From NCBI GenBank assembly GCA_949710005.1, contig OX453276.1:2969201-3033200 (forward strand): a DNA stretch of 64,000 bases. Reading direction: 5' to 3'. Source of the DNA: Ricordea florida (lineage: Eukaryota; Cnidaria; Anthozoa; Corallimorpharia; Ricordeidae). Position 1 is the stretch's first letter. The number at the start of each line of letters is the position of its first letter. A model generated the notes under the pieces. That model was not told the origin of the DNA and ran no database searches. It saw only the letters and a list, made by a program, of their open reading frames with translations. The position numbers and the translations under genes were made by a program. Of this stretch, positions 53,438-64,000 are shown piece after piece.

Positions 53438-54480
53438 TATTGAAACTACTATTTGTTTGCTGCGATACCCGACTAAAACGGTGGATAACCCAACAGTGTT
53501 CTACAAAAATGATTTTCTTGTGAAGCTTCCTCACGATTCTCCATTCGTCTGGCAGCCATTATGTTGACGTGCCTCGTTGCTGTGTTGAAGATCAATTTGT
53601 TACCAGTCTCGCTTGATTGTTACATTGACCACAGAGAACCCAAGGTATGCCAATCGGAATTATTTCCGCACAGGTTCCTACTTCATTATGCATGCTGTGG
53701 CCATACTGTTTCATCTGCTGCATGTATAATGAAGTAGGGACCTGTGTGGAAATCTTGCCTACCAATCTTTTGATGAAAAAAATTCAGTCAGGATTTGACC
53801 CAATTTAGGTTAGTGGACCTGTCAATAAATTGAACTTAATTCATTCTTGGGTTGGGTAATCTAGTTAACATGTTTTGGAGTATCTTCGATATTAAAATGT
53901 GTGAAGATTGTTTTTGTTGCTTTGGGTCATTGTTGTGATTGTCTGAATTTTTATTGTAATGGTTTGTTAGGTCAATGGAGCATTTTACAATGCATGTCAT
54001 CAGCCCATTTATCGGGTCCTTAGCTCTTTAAGGTAATACATCAGCACTTACAATAAGAACTTACAGAGCAGTTGTTTTTTAATGAAGACTTTATCATCCT
54101 TCTAAAGTATTAGACTCCCAGGACTTTCTAGGCCTAGAAAATTGCAGTCTCAATTTCTGGGACTTTGCAAGATTTCTCAGACATTTAAATCCCTACATAC
54201 ACAATTACATTTCCCCTAAATACCTGGTCCTTTATTTACTAAGCAGTATTAACCTTCCGAAAAAATAAGGGCACCTAATCCGCAAAACCATGAGCCACCC
54301 AAACGGATTTGAAGACAGCCAACAGCTTTCTTGAGCATGCAAGATTTAATGCTATACTCACTAGGAAATGCTAGACTAGTGTGATCTCTAAGACACAAAA
54401 CTGACAAACAATTTTTCAGCACTAAGGCTTTAGTTCACTAATAAGTGGTAAATACACAACTTCCCCTTTTAATATTTAAG

Positions 54481-54533
54481 AAATAGAAAACATGTACTGT
54501 GTTTCTATCGAGTTATAGAAGCATGCGTGGAAG

Positions 54534-54564
<31 letters not shown>

Positions 54565-54611
54565 GAGCCACAGGCAAGTGTTTCCACAGCTTTTTCGAGT
54601 TCTCCCAAACT

Positions 54612-54650
<39 letters not shown>

Positions 54651-54810
54651 CATGTTTTCTATTTCTTTTAGAAAACACCGCAACGAAAAAAAGAAAAACA
54701 ACTTGTTAACTTTGATTATCAAAATGTAAATTCTCTTTGCTCGCATCATCATTACGTCAACAGCTCGTGCTAGTTCTGTGTTTCTATCGAGTTATAGAAA
54801 CACGAATTCT
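54481..54810. repeat. Fold-back of the GTGTTTCTATCGAGTTATAG family
   Basis: TGTTTCTATCGAGTTATAGA occurs in both orientations, with GTTTGGGAGAACGAGAAATG mirrored by GAGTTCTCCCAAACTTTCAC. It shares parts with 38390-39010 and 45482-46110 but lacks the ATG-bearing segment. Confidence 0.65.
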
Positions 54811-55854
54811 AACCAATCAGCGTGCATATTTTCTTAGGACTGTTTTCTAACAATTTATAACAACATCTCCCAGGAAGAAAGCAAGCTCAATTGGTCAAGT
54901 TAGCAGGCCATATTCTCTAGTATGGCTTGCTACATTTTAAACTTTCCTTATGTGGTCTAAAAGAGGTATCATAAATATCTTCCTACACTAACTATGATTT
55001 TTTTGGTCCTTACTGCAAGTTACAGAGCCTCATTTCCCCCCCCCCCCCCCCCTCAATCTACGCTTTGTACTTGGGCTATAAGAGGAGAGGAAAAAACTCT
55101 GTGTGTAACTTACAGTAGGCACCTCAAACTCGATTACTATATTGTATGAGTAGACAGATAAGGAAATTAAGAAAATTATCTATTCAAAGAGTTTGAACTG
55201 ATGATATTCCAAATTTACCCAGGTATCATGTAAATTTAATGGTACAGCACTCAATAAATTGAATTGCAATTTAGATCTTGGGAGTTGTTCTGCTATCTTG
55301 GCTGATACTCCATGGCTTTGATAGGGCAGTATAACTGTGACTTGTTGATTCCCTTAACAAGTTTATTACCAGTAAAAACGGATAAGACTACACGGGCTGT
55401 ACACGCTAGGAGAACTGAAGAGATAACCAAGTGTAGAATAGTGGTTGTTGTAATATAAACTTGAAACTAATAATGCTGTCCAATAGTACGCTTTCTGCAA
55501 GTTAATAACTATTTTTGAGCGAGAAAAATGCTATCAATGTATTAAGAGCTATAAAATACAGTTCTCTATCATACTATCTAGCGTGACTGTAAAGTTGAGG
55601 GTAGTATGGTGGCATAGGAGTGATGCGGCTAATTTATAGAACATATCCTGTTATTACTTGGAGTGTGTTCTTTTGGTATGATTCCGGATTTGGAATTGTG
55701 ATCTGAGATCACATGGATCATGGAGCATCAATGGAACCGATGATCCACTCTGGACAAGGATTCATTGGTTCATTTCATGTTCCACAATCTAAGTGATCTC
55801 AGACAACAAATACAATTTTGGGTAACACCGAAGGATCGCACCCCTATCCCAGTG

Positions 55855-56285
55855 GTGACCAGCATCCAATTTCTCACTGCAATGTTAACTGTTAATCAAC
55901 CATTCAGGTTATAAGAATAACAAATCTGATCACCAAAGATTGTGGGGATAGTTTCTAAAGAAACTGGTGCTGCGTCGGTGGGAAGTTGAGACACAAGAAA
56001 ATGGGTAAACCAAACGAGTTGATTAAGTAAGTTATACCACCGTAAGGTAAAAAGGAGGTGCTGACATTTTGAGCGTTAGCCCTTCGTTGGAGCTCAAAAC
56101 GTCAGCACCTCCTTTTTACCTTACGGTGGTATAACTTACTTAATCAACTCGTTTGATTTACCCATGTTCTTGTGATCACCAAAGAGTTGTATTTATATAA
56201 CAAAATAATTCTCACTAGTGCCATAACAAATATATGAGAACATTTAGGAGAAAATAAAAATTGATATTGGGGCTTAAATGGTCAA
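55855..56285. mobile_element. MITE split by a Penelope-like fold-back with 12 bp target duplication
   Basis: The outer element is of the 41788/47610 family (CAACCATTCAGGTTATAAGA ... ATTGATATTGGGGCTTAAA). It is interrupted at TGATCACCAAAG, which is present on both sides (about 55929-55940 and 56173-56184). The insert 55941-56172 starts with AGTTTCTAAAGAAACTGGTG and then folds back on itself: AAACGAGTTGATTAAGTAAG and GTTATACCACCGTAAGG are mirrored up to TTGATTTACCCATGTTCTTG. Confidence 0.75.
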
Positions 56286-56464
56286 CAAGTTTCCTTGGAT
56301 TATGTGTTTTTCATTATCATAAACAGTTTACATTCCAAATGACTTGCTTTAATGACAACAGTAGCTGTTCCCACTTAAACCACTGCAGTTTCCCACCTGG
56401 TACCATGAATTACACTTGCATGATACATTCATAATTTTCAGCAAAAATAGACTTCTGTAGTTTG

Positions 56465-57490
56465 CTAAACAGTGCCATTTACCACTATCTTTCTGTTATC
56501 TTGCTCTCTTGTCATCCATGCTTTAACTACTGGAACTAAGAGGCCTCCTAATAAGATTTGAACAGGATGGTAAATAAGCAGTGGAATCGATATCAAGGAA
56601 AGGTATTTGAAACCAGCAAAGACGATCTTCAACATTGGGATTCCTAGGGTGAGTGATTTATGTGTCGAACAGAACATTATGGCTACTGCATCGGAAGGAG
56701 TAAACGAAGAATCATTCATTGTGGCAAGGGAATGAGCTAGCATGAGCAAACAGCACTGGAGAAATGCAATGAACACAACCACAGCTAACACACTTGTGGA
56801 CGCTATATCCCCTGTCTCGTGCGAAAACGTGTCACAAAACGTCGTATAAATTATCAAGAGCAAAACGCAACTGCTGACTGTTCCAAATGGAGGTTTCGTT
56901 CTTTCCATCCAGTCTCTAATGTACTTCCGCGTAAACTGGCCTAAAAACAGAGGGAAAACCACTGTCATTGATAACTGCCCAACAATCGACATGAAAGGAA
57001 CAGCCGAAGATGAACCAAGGCAAACCAGCAGTAGAAATGGAGTTACGAATATGCCGAGGAAGCTGCCAAATGCCGAGTTGAAGATCGCTGCAGCTTCGTT
57101 GCCTCCGACTGCTTTAGTCAAAATAACAGCTGATGAAACAGGTGGTGGCATACAGCCGACTACGAGAAGACCTTTGAGAAGCCATTCATTAGTAACGAAC
57201 CCACTTAACGACAAAAGTCGTACGAGTAAAGTCATTAATCCAGGGATGAAAACCAGCGTAAAACTTTGAACAAAAACGTGAAGTCGCACATTGCTCACAG
57301 CGCTCTTCAAATCTTCCGTTTTCAAAGAAAGTCCACTGTTGAAAAAGATTGCTGCAACAGCGATAAATTTTACGGTGATCTCCGGCTTAAGAATACCTCC
57401 CTTCGCACCAATAGACGGTTCAAGTTTGGCAAGAGAAATTACAAGAACGATTCCGATCAGAAACCAGTTCTTTTGGAGCCCGGCAAACAT
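56465..57490 (-). CDS. SLC10A7: SLC10A7 (sodium/bile acid cotransporter family member 7), intronless, 341 aa
   Basis: One uninterrupted frame encodes a multi-spanning membrane protein with the SLC10A7 signatures: [89 protein letters not shown] and [20 protein letters not shown]. The length equals the family norm (about 340 aa), and about ten hydrophobic segments are visible. SLC10A7 acts in the secretory pathway and influences calcium homeostasis and glycosylation; classical bile-acid transport has not been shown for it. The start chosen is ATG 57490 ([16 protein letters not shown]), which aligns with the family; the frame is open upstream to 57520 but without another ATG. The vertebrate gene has many introns, so this single-exon form is unusual. 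Confidence 0.93.
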   Translation of the reverse strand: MFAGLQKNWFLIGIVLVISLAKLEPSIGAKGGILKPEITVKFIAVAAIFFNSGLSLKTEDLKSAVSNVRLHVFVQSFTLVFIPGLMTLLVRLLSLSGFVTNEWLLKGLLVVGCMPPPVSSAVILTKAVGGNEAAAIFNSAFGSFLGIFVTPFLLLVCLGSSSAVPFMSIVGQLSMTVVFPLFLGQFTRKYIRDWMERTKPPFGTVSSCVLLLIIYTTFCDTFSHETGDIASTSVLAVVVFIAFLQCCLLMLAHSLATMNDSSFTPSDAVAIMFCSTHKSLTLGIPMLKIVFAGFKYLSLISIPLLIYHPVQILLGGLLVPVVKAWMTREQDNRKIVVNGTV

Positions 57491-58151
57491 TTTGTTAGCG
57501 TCGACGATACTTACGAACAAGACGCCATGTTGAAAAGTGTTTGTGCCACGTGCGCAAGAGACGTGGGTACCCCCTCTAGGGTGGGGTTAAGAAATCTTAT
57601 TTTGCTGCTCAGAGTAATGGATTTTTTTTGTAACAACTACAACAATTTTGGACGCGGCAAACAGTATTTTCAATTCAGTTAATTGCTTGTTTTTTTTCCT
57701 TTCTTTTTGTATTTCCTACTGATGCGTAATAGATTGATTTGACAATGCTGTACAAAACTTGTTTTGCGAACCCTTGCGGTATATTAAAATAATTCTATTA
57801 CCCTGAAAATCATGAAAGTGTAATAATTGGTCGCAGAAAGGCGTATGATTTGCATGTAACGTGGTTTCCGTTCCCTCCCCCACTCTCTTCAACCCTTAGG
57901 ATTTACCACTGGGTTTTGCATTTTTTTATTCATATTACGTCCTCAATCTATAAACCTTTCCAAATTGTTTCACACGTAAGGTTCAATTTCTCTCCCTTAT
58001 GAATTCGACAAGAAGCTGACAAACATCTCATTTACTGTTGCTGACAAATTTTAAAACTGTCACATCGCGTTTCTCTGGCAACGATCGTGAGGTCGTGTAA
58101 GCCACGTCTACTTTTACCCATCATCCTCAGTAAACCTTGAGACCTTCCATC
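57491..58151. promoter_or_regulatory. Shared divergent promoter region of SLC10A7 and TM9SF1
   Basis: The two start codons point away from each other across 661 bp, a spacing typical of bidirectional promoters. A short upstream frame (57528-57511, MASCS and stop) precedes SLC10A7. A palindrome-like CCACGTGCGCAAGAGACGTG near 57547 contains a CACGTG E-box. No clear TATA box was identified on either side. Confidence 0.5.
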
Positions 58152-59905
58152 ATGGCGCTGCATCAAGCGTTCAACTTGTATATACTTCTTGTTTTATTTA
58201 CAAATATTCTCACTTATGCAGCGCACTATAAAGATGGAGAGAAGGTGATTGAAGTAATGCAAATCCTACCGTCCTTTAAACGTTTTGTAATACCGATCCA
58301 TTGTTTCGCAGGTGCCCGTGTTTGTTAACAAAGTTGGTCCATATTTTAATCCGCAAGAAACGTATCATTATTATTCACTTCCCGTATGTCGACCTAACAA
58401 GGTAAGTATTTGACGTCGCTGTTTTATTTTGATATGAAGTTCGCCGTATTTCCATAACCGGTGGATACTGAGCTTGAGATGCCATTCCATTGTTAGGTAG
58501 AACATCGAAGTCTAACTCTAGGAGAGGTTCTCGATGGCGACAGGATGGCAGTAGCAATGCATCAAATAAACTTCAAAGGTAAATTACGTACAGATACGAC
58601 TGTGAGATGTGCATTGTAAAGTGTAGGAGATTTTAAAATGTGTCGATGTCGGTTAGCTCAGTTGGTAGAGCACCTTTCATCTTGCGGGTTGTCGCGGGTT
58701 CAAACCCCGGCCTGACCAACTCTCGGGGTCATTAAATTACTGAGGAGAAAGTGTTGCCTTTGTAATGACATCCGTAAATAGTTAAACTTTCTAGTCTTCT
58801 CGGATAATGACGGTAAACCGTTGGTCCCGTCTCACAACCCTTGTCATGATTACTTAGTGGGACGTTAAAGAACCCACACTGGTCGTAAAGAGTAGGGGAC
58901 GTAGTTCCAGGGGTTGTAGGTCGATTAGCCCCCAAGTAAAAGTCGACCAGCCCCAAACGAAAATCTGTTTTCAACTTACTAGATTACTGTTCTTTGGGTT
59001 TCTCATTGTTTTACTGATGCTTGGATTATAACTTGCGATCTAAGTTATCTACTCGTGACGCTGACATTGGCATTCTACTGAACAAACCTGCGATGGTCCA
59101 CGAATCAAACTTTTTTAATGTTGATGAAATTGTAGCCTGTTGCGATCGAGAAAAATCAGTTGATCTGATCGATTAGAACTGTATCTTGTAAATGTTCTTT
59201 ACTTCATAAACATTCAGAACTAAAATCTCGTTCTAAAGATCTCAAACCAACCAAAAGTCATGAAGTTTTTAAACGCAAAGTAAAGATTAAAGAAGAAAAG
59301 AAATCCGGTCACCCTCAACGAACGAACGAACGAGCAAACGATTTTAAAGTTATTGACTTCAATTCCAAGCATAAGTAAAACAACGAGAAACCCGAAGAAG
59401 AGTAATCTAGTAAGTTGAAAACAGATTTTCGTTAGGGGCTGGTCGACTTTTACTTGGGGGCTAATCGACTTAGTGGGGGCTAATCGACTGGGGGCTAATC
59501 GACTTGGGGGCTAATCGACCGGATACCGTTCCAGGTGTTGTGGTCTGGCCTTTGGGTTGGCGCTTCACATAGGAATAACTTCATTGCGCCTTTCCCCCTT
59601 AGACAGAATTGTTCAAGAAAAATCTGTGTGTTTTATGTTTTATGATTTGCCATATATATTAAAAAAAAACATGTCGATTTTAAGACCGTGGTTTGCATTT
59701 AAATGTGTAGACTTCTTGCAAAATTTAAAATCTGAAGTAAATCTTTCGTTTTTTTTTTTTTTTTTAAATTTTTAAAAATAATTACATTTCAATTGTATTT
59801 TTTAAGCGCTTTATATATAGAAATTTAATTGTAGTCTTAATTTACGCAGGGCCCCTTTTGATACCAGCCAAGTGCTGATTGGGCCACCCTGCCTAAATAA
59901 AGTTG

Positions 59906-59944
<39 letters not shown>

Positions 59945-61700
59945 AATTAAAAACAGAGTTTTGATTTCCCTGTAAGTAGAGATGCCCTTTCGTTTCCCAT
60001 TTATTACTCGGGCTACCTGTGGTAGCACGAGTCTAGGTTTCGGTTTCCTATAAGTCTATCGTCAACGTCGAGAATGAGCAAGCCTGTGCTGCTCGCGGTC
60101 TGCGGTGTCCCTGAAGCCATGAAAGCGAGGCGCCTTGTTCGCAGACATCCTCGTGCTGCGAAGAGTTTATGCGATGATTATGAAGAATTATTTTACTTCT
60201 GTGACGCTCACCAGTCTCACAAACGCACACGCCGTTCGCGGTAGACCCTCTCTAAAAGGTGTCGAGCATATTGGAATCTTTCAAGATGATACATGTGGTT
60301 CCAGAATCAAGAGCCTTTGGACTTATACCAATGACAGTGGGGATAAGTTTTTTATTTATTCTTTTGTTTACAATTTTGAACGGTTTCTTTTGCAGTCTAT
60401 CGTTCGTTCAGCTATCAGTAGCTAGCTTGTTGATCACTGCCCTGTACATGGTTCTGGTTGTACTACATTTCATAATTGTGTCGGCAAAGACTTTGATAGA
60501 CTCTCTACAAAATGACTGTGATGTATTGGAAAAAGCTGTTCAATTATCTGTATTTGTTCATCCCAATAAAGAGTCCCATTTATTAGAGGCATGCAGGTCC
60601 GTTATGCTAAGTTCCGTATTCATCAGTTTGAGCACAAGCCTCGTCTTATTCAAACTCAAGTTTTTCTACCTGCGTGGTCGTGTGGAAAGACATTAGCGGG
60701 AACAGGCGAAATCGGAAGAATAGTATGTCCGATTGAGGAGTAATATTGTTGTTTTTCCCCACATATCGCTTCTTCGCCGTCGATAACTTGGAATCAGATG
60801 AATGGCATCAGGTTTCACAATTGTTTTTTTACCGTGGGAACCAAAGAAGCTGATTGGTAAACATTAATCCGATTAGTAAACAAACCCAATTATCACTGAA
60901 ATTTCTGTAAAACCTTAGAAATCTTTCTGATAAAATCACTCAGCAACACGACGTCGACAAGAATTGCGGTGCGATATACAGTCTGGTAGGTTTTTTGCGG
61001 TCGTGGAATCAGCCATATAGAATACAAAATATATAAACCCAGGAGCTCCTGATAAACCTTAAGCGTAAACTGACATTCACCTTTGTTCGAAGCGGTATTG
61101 TAAAGTGTAGCCCGAGTGAACGCTCCCGAGAGCGTCTAGTTTGTAGAATAATTCTGTTCAACATCAAAATCTTCATTAAAGTCACTGCTGTGACGCTAGT
61201 GGCAACGAATTGTAGTCAGTGATGTTCGTTTTAATGTAGATTCAAACTCCCTTTTTATGACCAATGTTATTTGTAAAGGTAATCATACGGTTCCGAGTTC
61301 AATTTGGAAATAATTTGCACGAGTGAGTTTTTCAAAAAGCTGAAATTGCACGAGCCGCTTCGGCGAGTGCAATTTCAGCTTTTTGAAAAACTCACAAGTA
61401 CAAATTAATTCAAAATTGAACGAGAAAAGCCGTATGATTACTTATTAATAATATAAACATGAAAAAATTCGCCTGGAGGAAGTACCGGAAGATCTCATTG
61501 CGGACGGACAGGAAGTAAGCATTTGACGCGGATTTGACACTTTATTTACTGATTGGCTGATGAAGATCAACTGATAACGCTACGAACTCAAAGCGGTTCG
61601 TTTAAAAATAAAGAATATCATAATCCAGAAAATCGATGTGTAATTTGCACTGGTGTTACACTTTTTGCACTGGTATTACACTTTTTGCACTGGTGTTACA

Positions 61701-61733
<33 letters not shown>

Positions 61734-62919
61734 GAGTAATTTTTTCATGTATATTATTAGAAAACAAAAAAATCCATTCTTATGTAAATTTTGTGTCAAG
61801 TATTCTAAATTGAGTTAACTTGGCCTATGGCCTTTTCAGTTAATAGTCATCCATGTTCTGTGTGATTTTACAAGACATTTCTTATTAACTAGTATATACT
61901 GACTTAGCAACCTTGGCAGTTTTAGAAATCTGATTGGCTCACTATTCACCTCCATCAAGGTGAAAAGTGCTAGGGTTTTGGGAAGTCCCTTTGCAAGTGA
62001 ATTTTGGTTGAAGAAAAGAAATGGCTGGCATGAATTCTTGCTTTACAGCTGTTTCCAAGAAATGTTGCTGAGTTTGCTTCATTGGTATATACTAAATTAA
62101 GTATTCAGGGAGATTGAATAGAATAATAACATTACTAAGTATTTGATGAATGTTGAGTTAGCCATTAACATTTTTTGTTCCCTGTGTCCAACCTTCTCCT
62201 CCATAGAACCAGTTGAGAACAAAGAACTCTGTAGTGTCAAGATTGGTGAAAAGGAATTGGAACAGCTCAGAGAGGCAATTGAAGATCTCTACTATTTTGA
62301 ATTTGTTTTGGGTAAGTTTGATATTTCTTGATCTGATAGAGCAGTTTTCATTTCATTGCTGGAAAACCAAAGCCACACTCATTACTCAAGGCATGAAAAA
62401 GCAAATTTTTGTGGTGGTCATGTGTACTGATTAGGTGCCTGTTTTCAATTATTTTTTTTGTTATTATTTTGTTATCAAAGAATGCGTAAGATCAATGCTA
62501 CCTGAGCAGGCATGGTGAGCCTATCTTGCTAGCTCAGAATTTTAAGGATTTACTATATGGTTACTTTGCTTTGTGGAACAAAGCAGGAAACTCCAAGCTA
62601 GCAAAATAGGTCCATCTTGCCTGCTCAAGTAGCCAATCAGAACTCAGGATTCTTCTCATCTTGCTGCTTGCGAAACCAGTCATATAATAAGGATTATTAT
62701 CCAGCGCTCAAAGTCTTAGTGCACACAGTTATGCGTCTTCAAGGAGAGATTGGTAGAGCCCTGGGGAAATAATTTTGAAATAATTTTTTGTTGTTTGTAG
62801 ATGATCTTCCCTTGCGTGGCTTTATTGGTCATTTGGAGGAAGGAGGTTTCCTGCCCCATACCCACAAAATCTACCTCTGGGCTCACCTGAATTTCAACAT
62901 TGGATATAATGGCGATCAG
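58152..62919 (+). CDS. TM9SF1: TM9SF1 (nonaspanin), first five coding exons, continues past window
   Basis: Exons 58152-58244, 58312-58401, 58497-58578, 62207-62311 and 62801-62919 join in phase and give the N-terminal 163 residues. A signal peptide ([20 protein letters not shown]) is followed by the luminal domain: [75 protein letters not shown]. The [11 protein letters not shown] and DDLP(L/I)RG motifs point to TM9SF1 within the nonaspanins, which are nine-pass proteins of endosomes and Golgi involved in membrane-protein sorting. The nine membrane segments would be encoded to the right of the window; no further exon was found between 62920 and 64000. Intron 3 is 3.6 kb and full of repeats. 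Confidence 0.93.
58645..58915 (+). mobile_element. tRNA-derived SINE in TM9SF1 intron 3
   Basis: The head GTCGGTTAGCTCAGTTGGTA, then GAGCACC, and GTCGCGGGTTCAAACCCCGG have good A and B boxes. A body with TGGTCCCGTCTCACAACCC and GGGACGTTAAAGAACCCACA follows. The anticodon stem is poor, so it reads as a SINE rather than a tRNA gene. Confidence 0.7.
58918..59522. mobile_element. Non-autonomous DNA transposon, GTCGATTAGCCCCCAAG ends
   Basis: The left arm (GTCGATTAGCCCCCAAGTAA, ATCTGTTTTCAACTTACTAG, TGGGTTTCTCATTGTTTTAC) is mirrored over about 110 bp by 59370-59480 (AAAACAACGAGAAACCCGAA, ATCTAGTAAGTTGAAAACAG, TTTACTTGGGGGCTAATCGA). The right end carries extra tandem GGGGGCTAATCGACT units. The interior has no recognisable transposase. 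Confidence 0.75.
59545..59945 (+). mobile_element. LINE 3' end with TTGACC hexanucleotide tail
   Basis: AGCCAAGTGCTGATTGGGCC and CACCCTGCCTAAATAAAG are followed by six or so copies of TTGACC (59908-59945). A 3' UTR-like stretch ending in a short tandem repeat is typical of truncated non-LTR retrotransposons. The upstream frame has no clear RT motif. Confidence 0.55.
60074..60696 (+). CDS. Possible nested gene: small basic ORF and a 136 aa membrane-protein ORF
   Basis: Two frames lie close together in TM9SF1 intron 3. The first, 60074-60244 (56 codons), is basic and rich in Arg/His ([25 protein letters not shown]). The second, 60286-60696, begins [20 protein letters not shown] and has about three hydrophobic segments ([55 protein letters not shown]). 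The family was not recognised. Local GC is higher than in the surrounding intron. It could be a small intronless gene or a retrocopy, or part of a diverged transposon. No promoter or polyadenylation signal was confirmed. Confidence 0.35.
61283..61770. repeat. Fold-back repeat and 20 bp triplet repeat
   Basis: TTTTTCAAAAAGCTGAAATT is mirrored by AATTTCAGCTTTTTGAAAAA around 61325-61390, inside wider arms ending AATCATACGG / CCGTATGATTAC. At 61646-61700 TTTGCACTGGTGTTACACTT is repeated three times. The whole unit is the better-preserved relative of the repeat in FKBP11 intron 3. Confidence 0.7.
62312..62800. other. TM9SF1 intron 4, repeat fragment only
   Basis: A fragment with GCCAATCAGAACTCAGGATT and TCCATCTTGCCTGCTC resembles pieces at about 21400-21600 and 29840-29930. 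Nothing else was recognised. Confidence 0.4.
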
Positions 62920-64000
62920 GTATTGTTTCTTTCATTATTTGTTTTGACTCAGAATAGTCATGTTATCACCAATGATGTTGTGCATGTAGGCTCAACAAAA
63001 TTTCTGAGTTTTCAATCTGTCACAAAAAGAAATTCTCTGTTTTGATTGGTCAAGAGAGGTTCAGTTAATCTGCATATCATTCCTATGAATCTGTTGATCT
63101 GCTGATATGTGATCCAAAACCCCACTGATAAAAGTAAACATACTGCAGTCATGTAGAAAATCTGTACTTTAACCCATTCGCCCCTGAAGCGCTTGTATGG
63201 CCTGCATCAAACCATGACCCTTGTACTGCTTCTGACGTTGTCAGTTTTTACGGTCAAAGACAACTTTGACAGGTAACTTGTCCAGCAGGAAAAGATCTTT
63301 CAAACAATACCCAAATCAGCGTGATTCAGTCAAGCAGTCCAGAGAAACACGCAAAAAACCATGTAACCTGGACTAGAAAATTTCAATGAAGATTTTCCTC
63401 CACTACCCTCCCAGACCTTGTTCAAAATAATTTCATGATCCTTGAAGATTTTGTGAAAATGTTTCCCACCGAACCAAAGCTTACCAAATACCTAGCAAAG
63501 TCAAGAAAAAAACGGCAAGAAAAAAAAAAAGAAGTGGTGAGGAGAGGGAGCGAAAAGTAAAAGTCGAGGGGGCAGTGAAATTTAGTTTTGCTTTCTGTGC
63601 ATGCCCAAACTTACTTTTTGGAGGAATAAGGAAACCTAAACTTTTAAGATTCGAAAATGCAATGGAGAGAAGAATCAGAAAAGTTCTCACTTTTGTAAAA
63701 CTTAAAATTGCATCTAAACTTTTTTGGGAAAATAATACTGAGGCCCTTGTAATTTGAAAACATCAAGTTACCCTTGGATGACCAAACAGATAGAAATTTT
63801 ATAACACCACTCAGAATACATTTCTGGAGGTCTCAAAGTACTCTGGTTAGCCAGAGTAGTTTCAAAAAGTGTTTTCAATGCATTTAGGAGGAAACCGTCA
63901 TTGAAGCCCCTGATGTACTGTACTTTTGAATAAGAATTACCATAAAACCACATAATAAATAACACAAAACTGCATTGCTGCAAACCCTTAAGTCCCTCTT
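62920..64000. other. Start of TM9SF1 intron 5, no exon found
   Basis: A TTAACCCATTCGCCCCTGAA-type repeat begins near 63172, and an A-rich purine tract lies at 63508-63560. No exon continuing TM9SF1 was seen before the right edge. Confidence 0.45.

Larger units (their letters stand above)
53438..56464. other. Intergenic region between SLC10A7 and RNGTT
   Basis: The RNGTT promoter should lie just right of 53438. Repeats fill much of the rest: hairpin 53679-53752 (GGTTCCTACTTCATTATGCA mirrored), fold-back 54481-54810, a C-homopolymer fold-back at 55008-55130, fold-back 55672-55846 and a nested MITE/Penelope-like insertion at 55855-56285. No additional gene was recognised. Confidence 0.55.

Noticed and set aside
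56919..57269. 116-codon plus-strand frame
   Set aside because: It is the antisense shadow of the SLC10A7 coding sequence.
58648..58718. Functional tRNA gene
   Set aside because: A and B boxes are good but the acceptor and anticodon stems pair poorly, and SINE body sequence follows directly.

Overview
The window is nuclear DNA from an animal, most likely an anthozoan cnidarian and probably a stony coral. The evidence is AT-rich sequence, short GT-AG exons separated by introns packed with small fold-back transposons, and repeat families typical of coral genomes. No bacterial operons, CRISPR arrays or rRNA genes were seen.

Five conserved genes were reconstructed by joining exons with matching splice phases. 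(1) 199-1310 (+): 3' part of FKBP11, an ER-membrane peptidyl-prolyl isomerase; its 5' exons lie left of the window. (2) 4010-24922 (-): complete DGKQ (diacylglycerol kinase theta), 27 coding exons, 926 aa. (3) 31526-53437 (-): complete RNGTT (bifunctional mRNA capping enzyme), 18 coding exons, 594 aa. (4) 56465-57490 (-): SLC10A7 in one uninterrupted exon, 341 aa. (5) 58152 to beyond the right edge (+): first five coding exons of TM9SF1. FKBP11 and DGKQ are tail to tail. SLC10A7 and TM9SF1 are head to head across 661 bp and probably share a promoter. The genes are ordinary housekeeping and signalling genes with no evident common pathway.

Most of the remaining sequence is mobile DNA. It includes tRNA-derived SINEs (2051, 43799, 58645), a decayed non-LTR retrotransposon inside DGKQ (about 15845-17330), two LINE 3' ends, a decayed MADF-domain fragment, many fold-back MITEs, several minisatellites, and repeated Penelope-like terminal pieces carrying a hammerhead-ribozyme-like core.

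The most unusual pattern is a set of at least seven small elements (18.4, 30.1, 33, 34.2, 35, 38.5 and 46 kb). Each carries an inverted CCAAT box followed 40-90 bp later by a translation start; several of these encode what looks like the first exon of a Crypton/DUF3504-type protein. Two copies even retain an intron, which points to capture of promoter plus first exon at the DNA level.

Identifications come from reading translations and from knowledge of the families; no database search or RNA data was available. Exon boundaries were accepted when splice sites, phase and family sequence all agreed.
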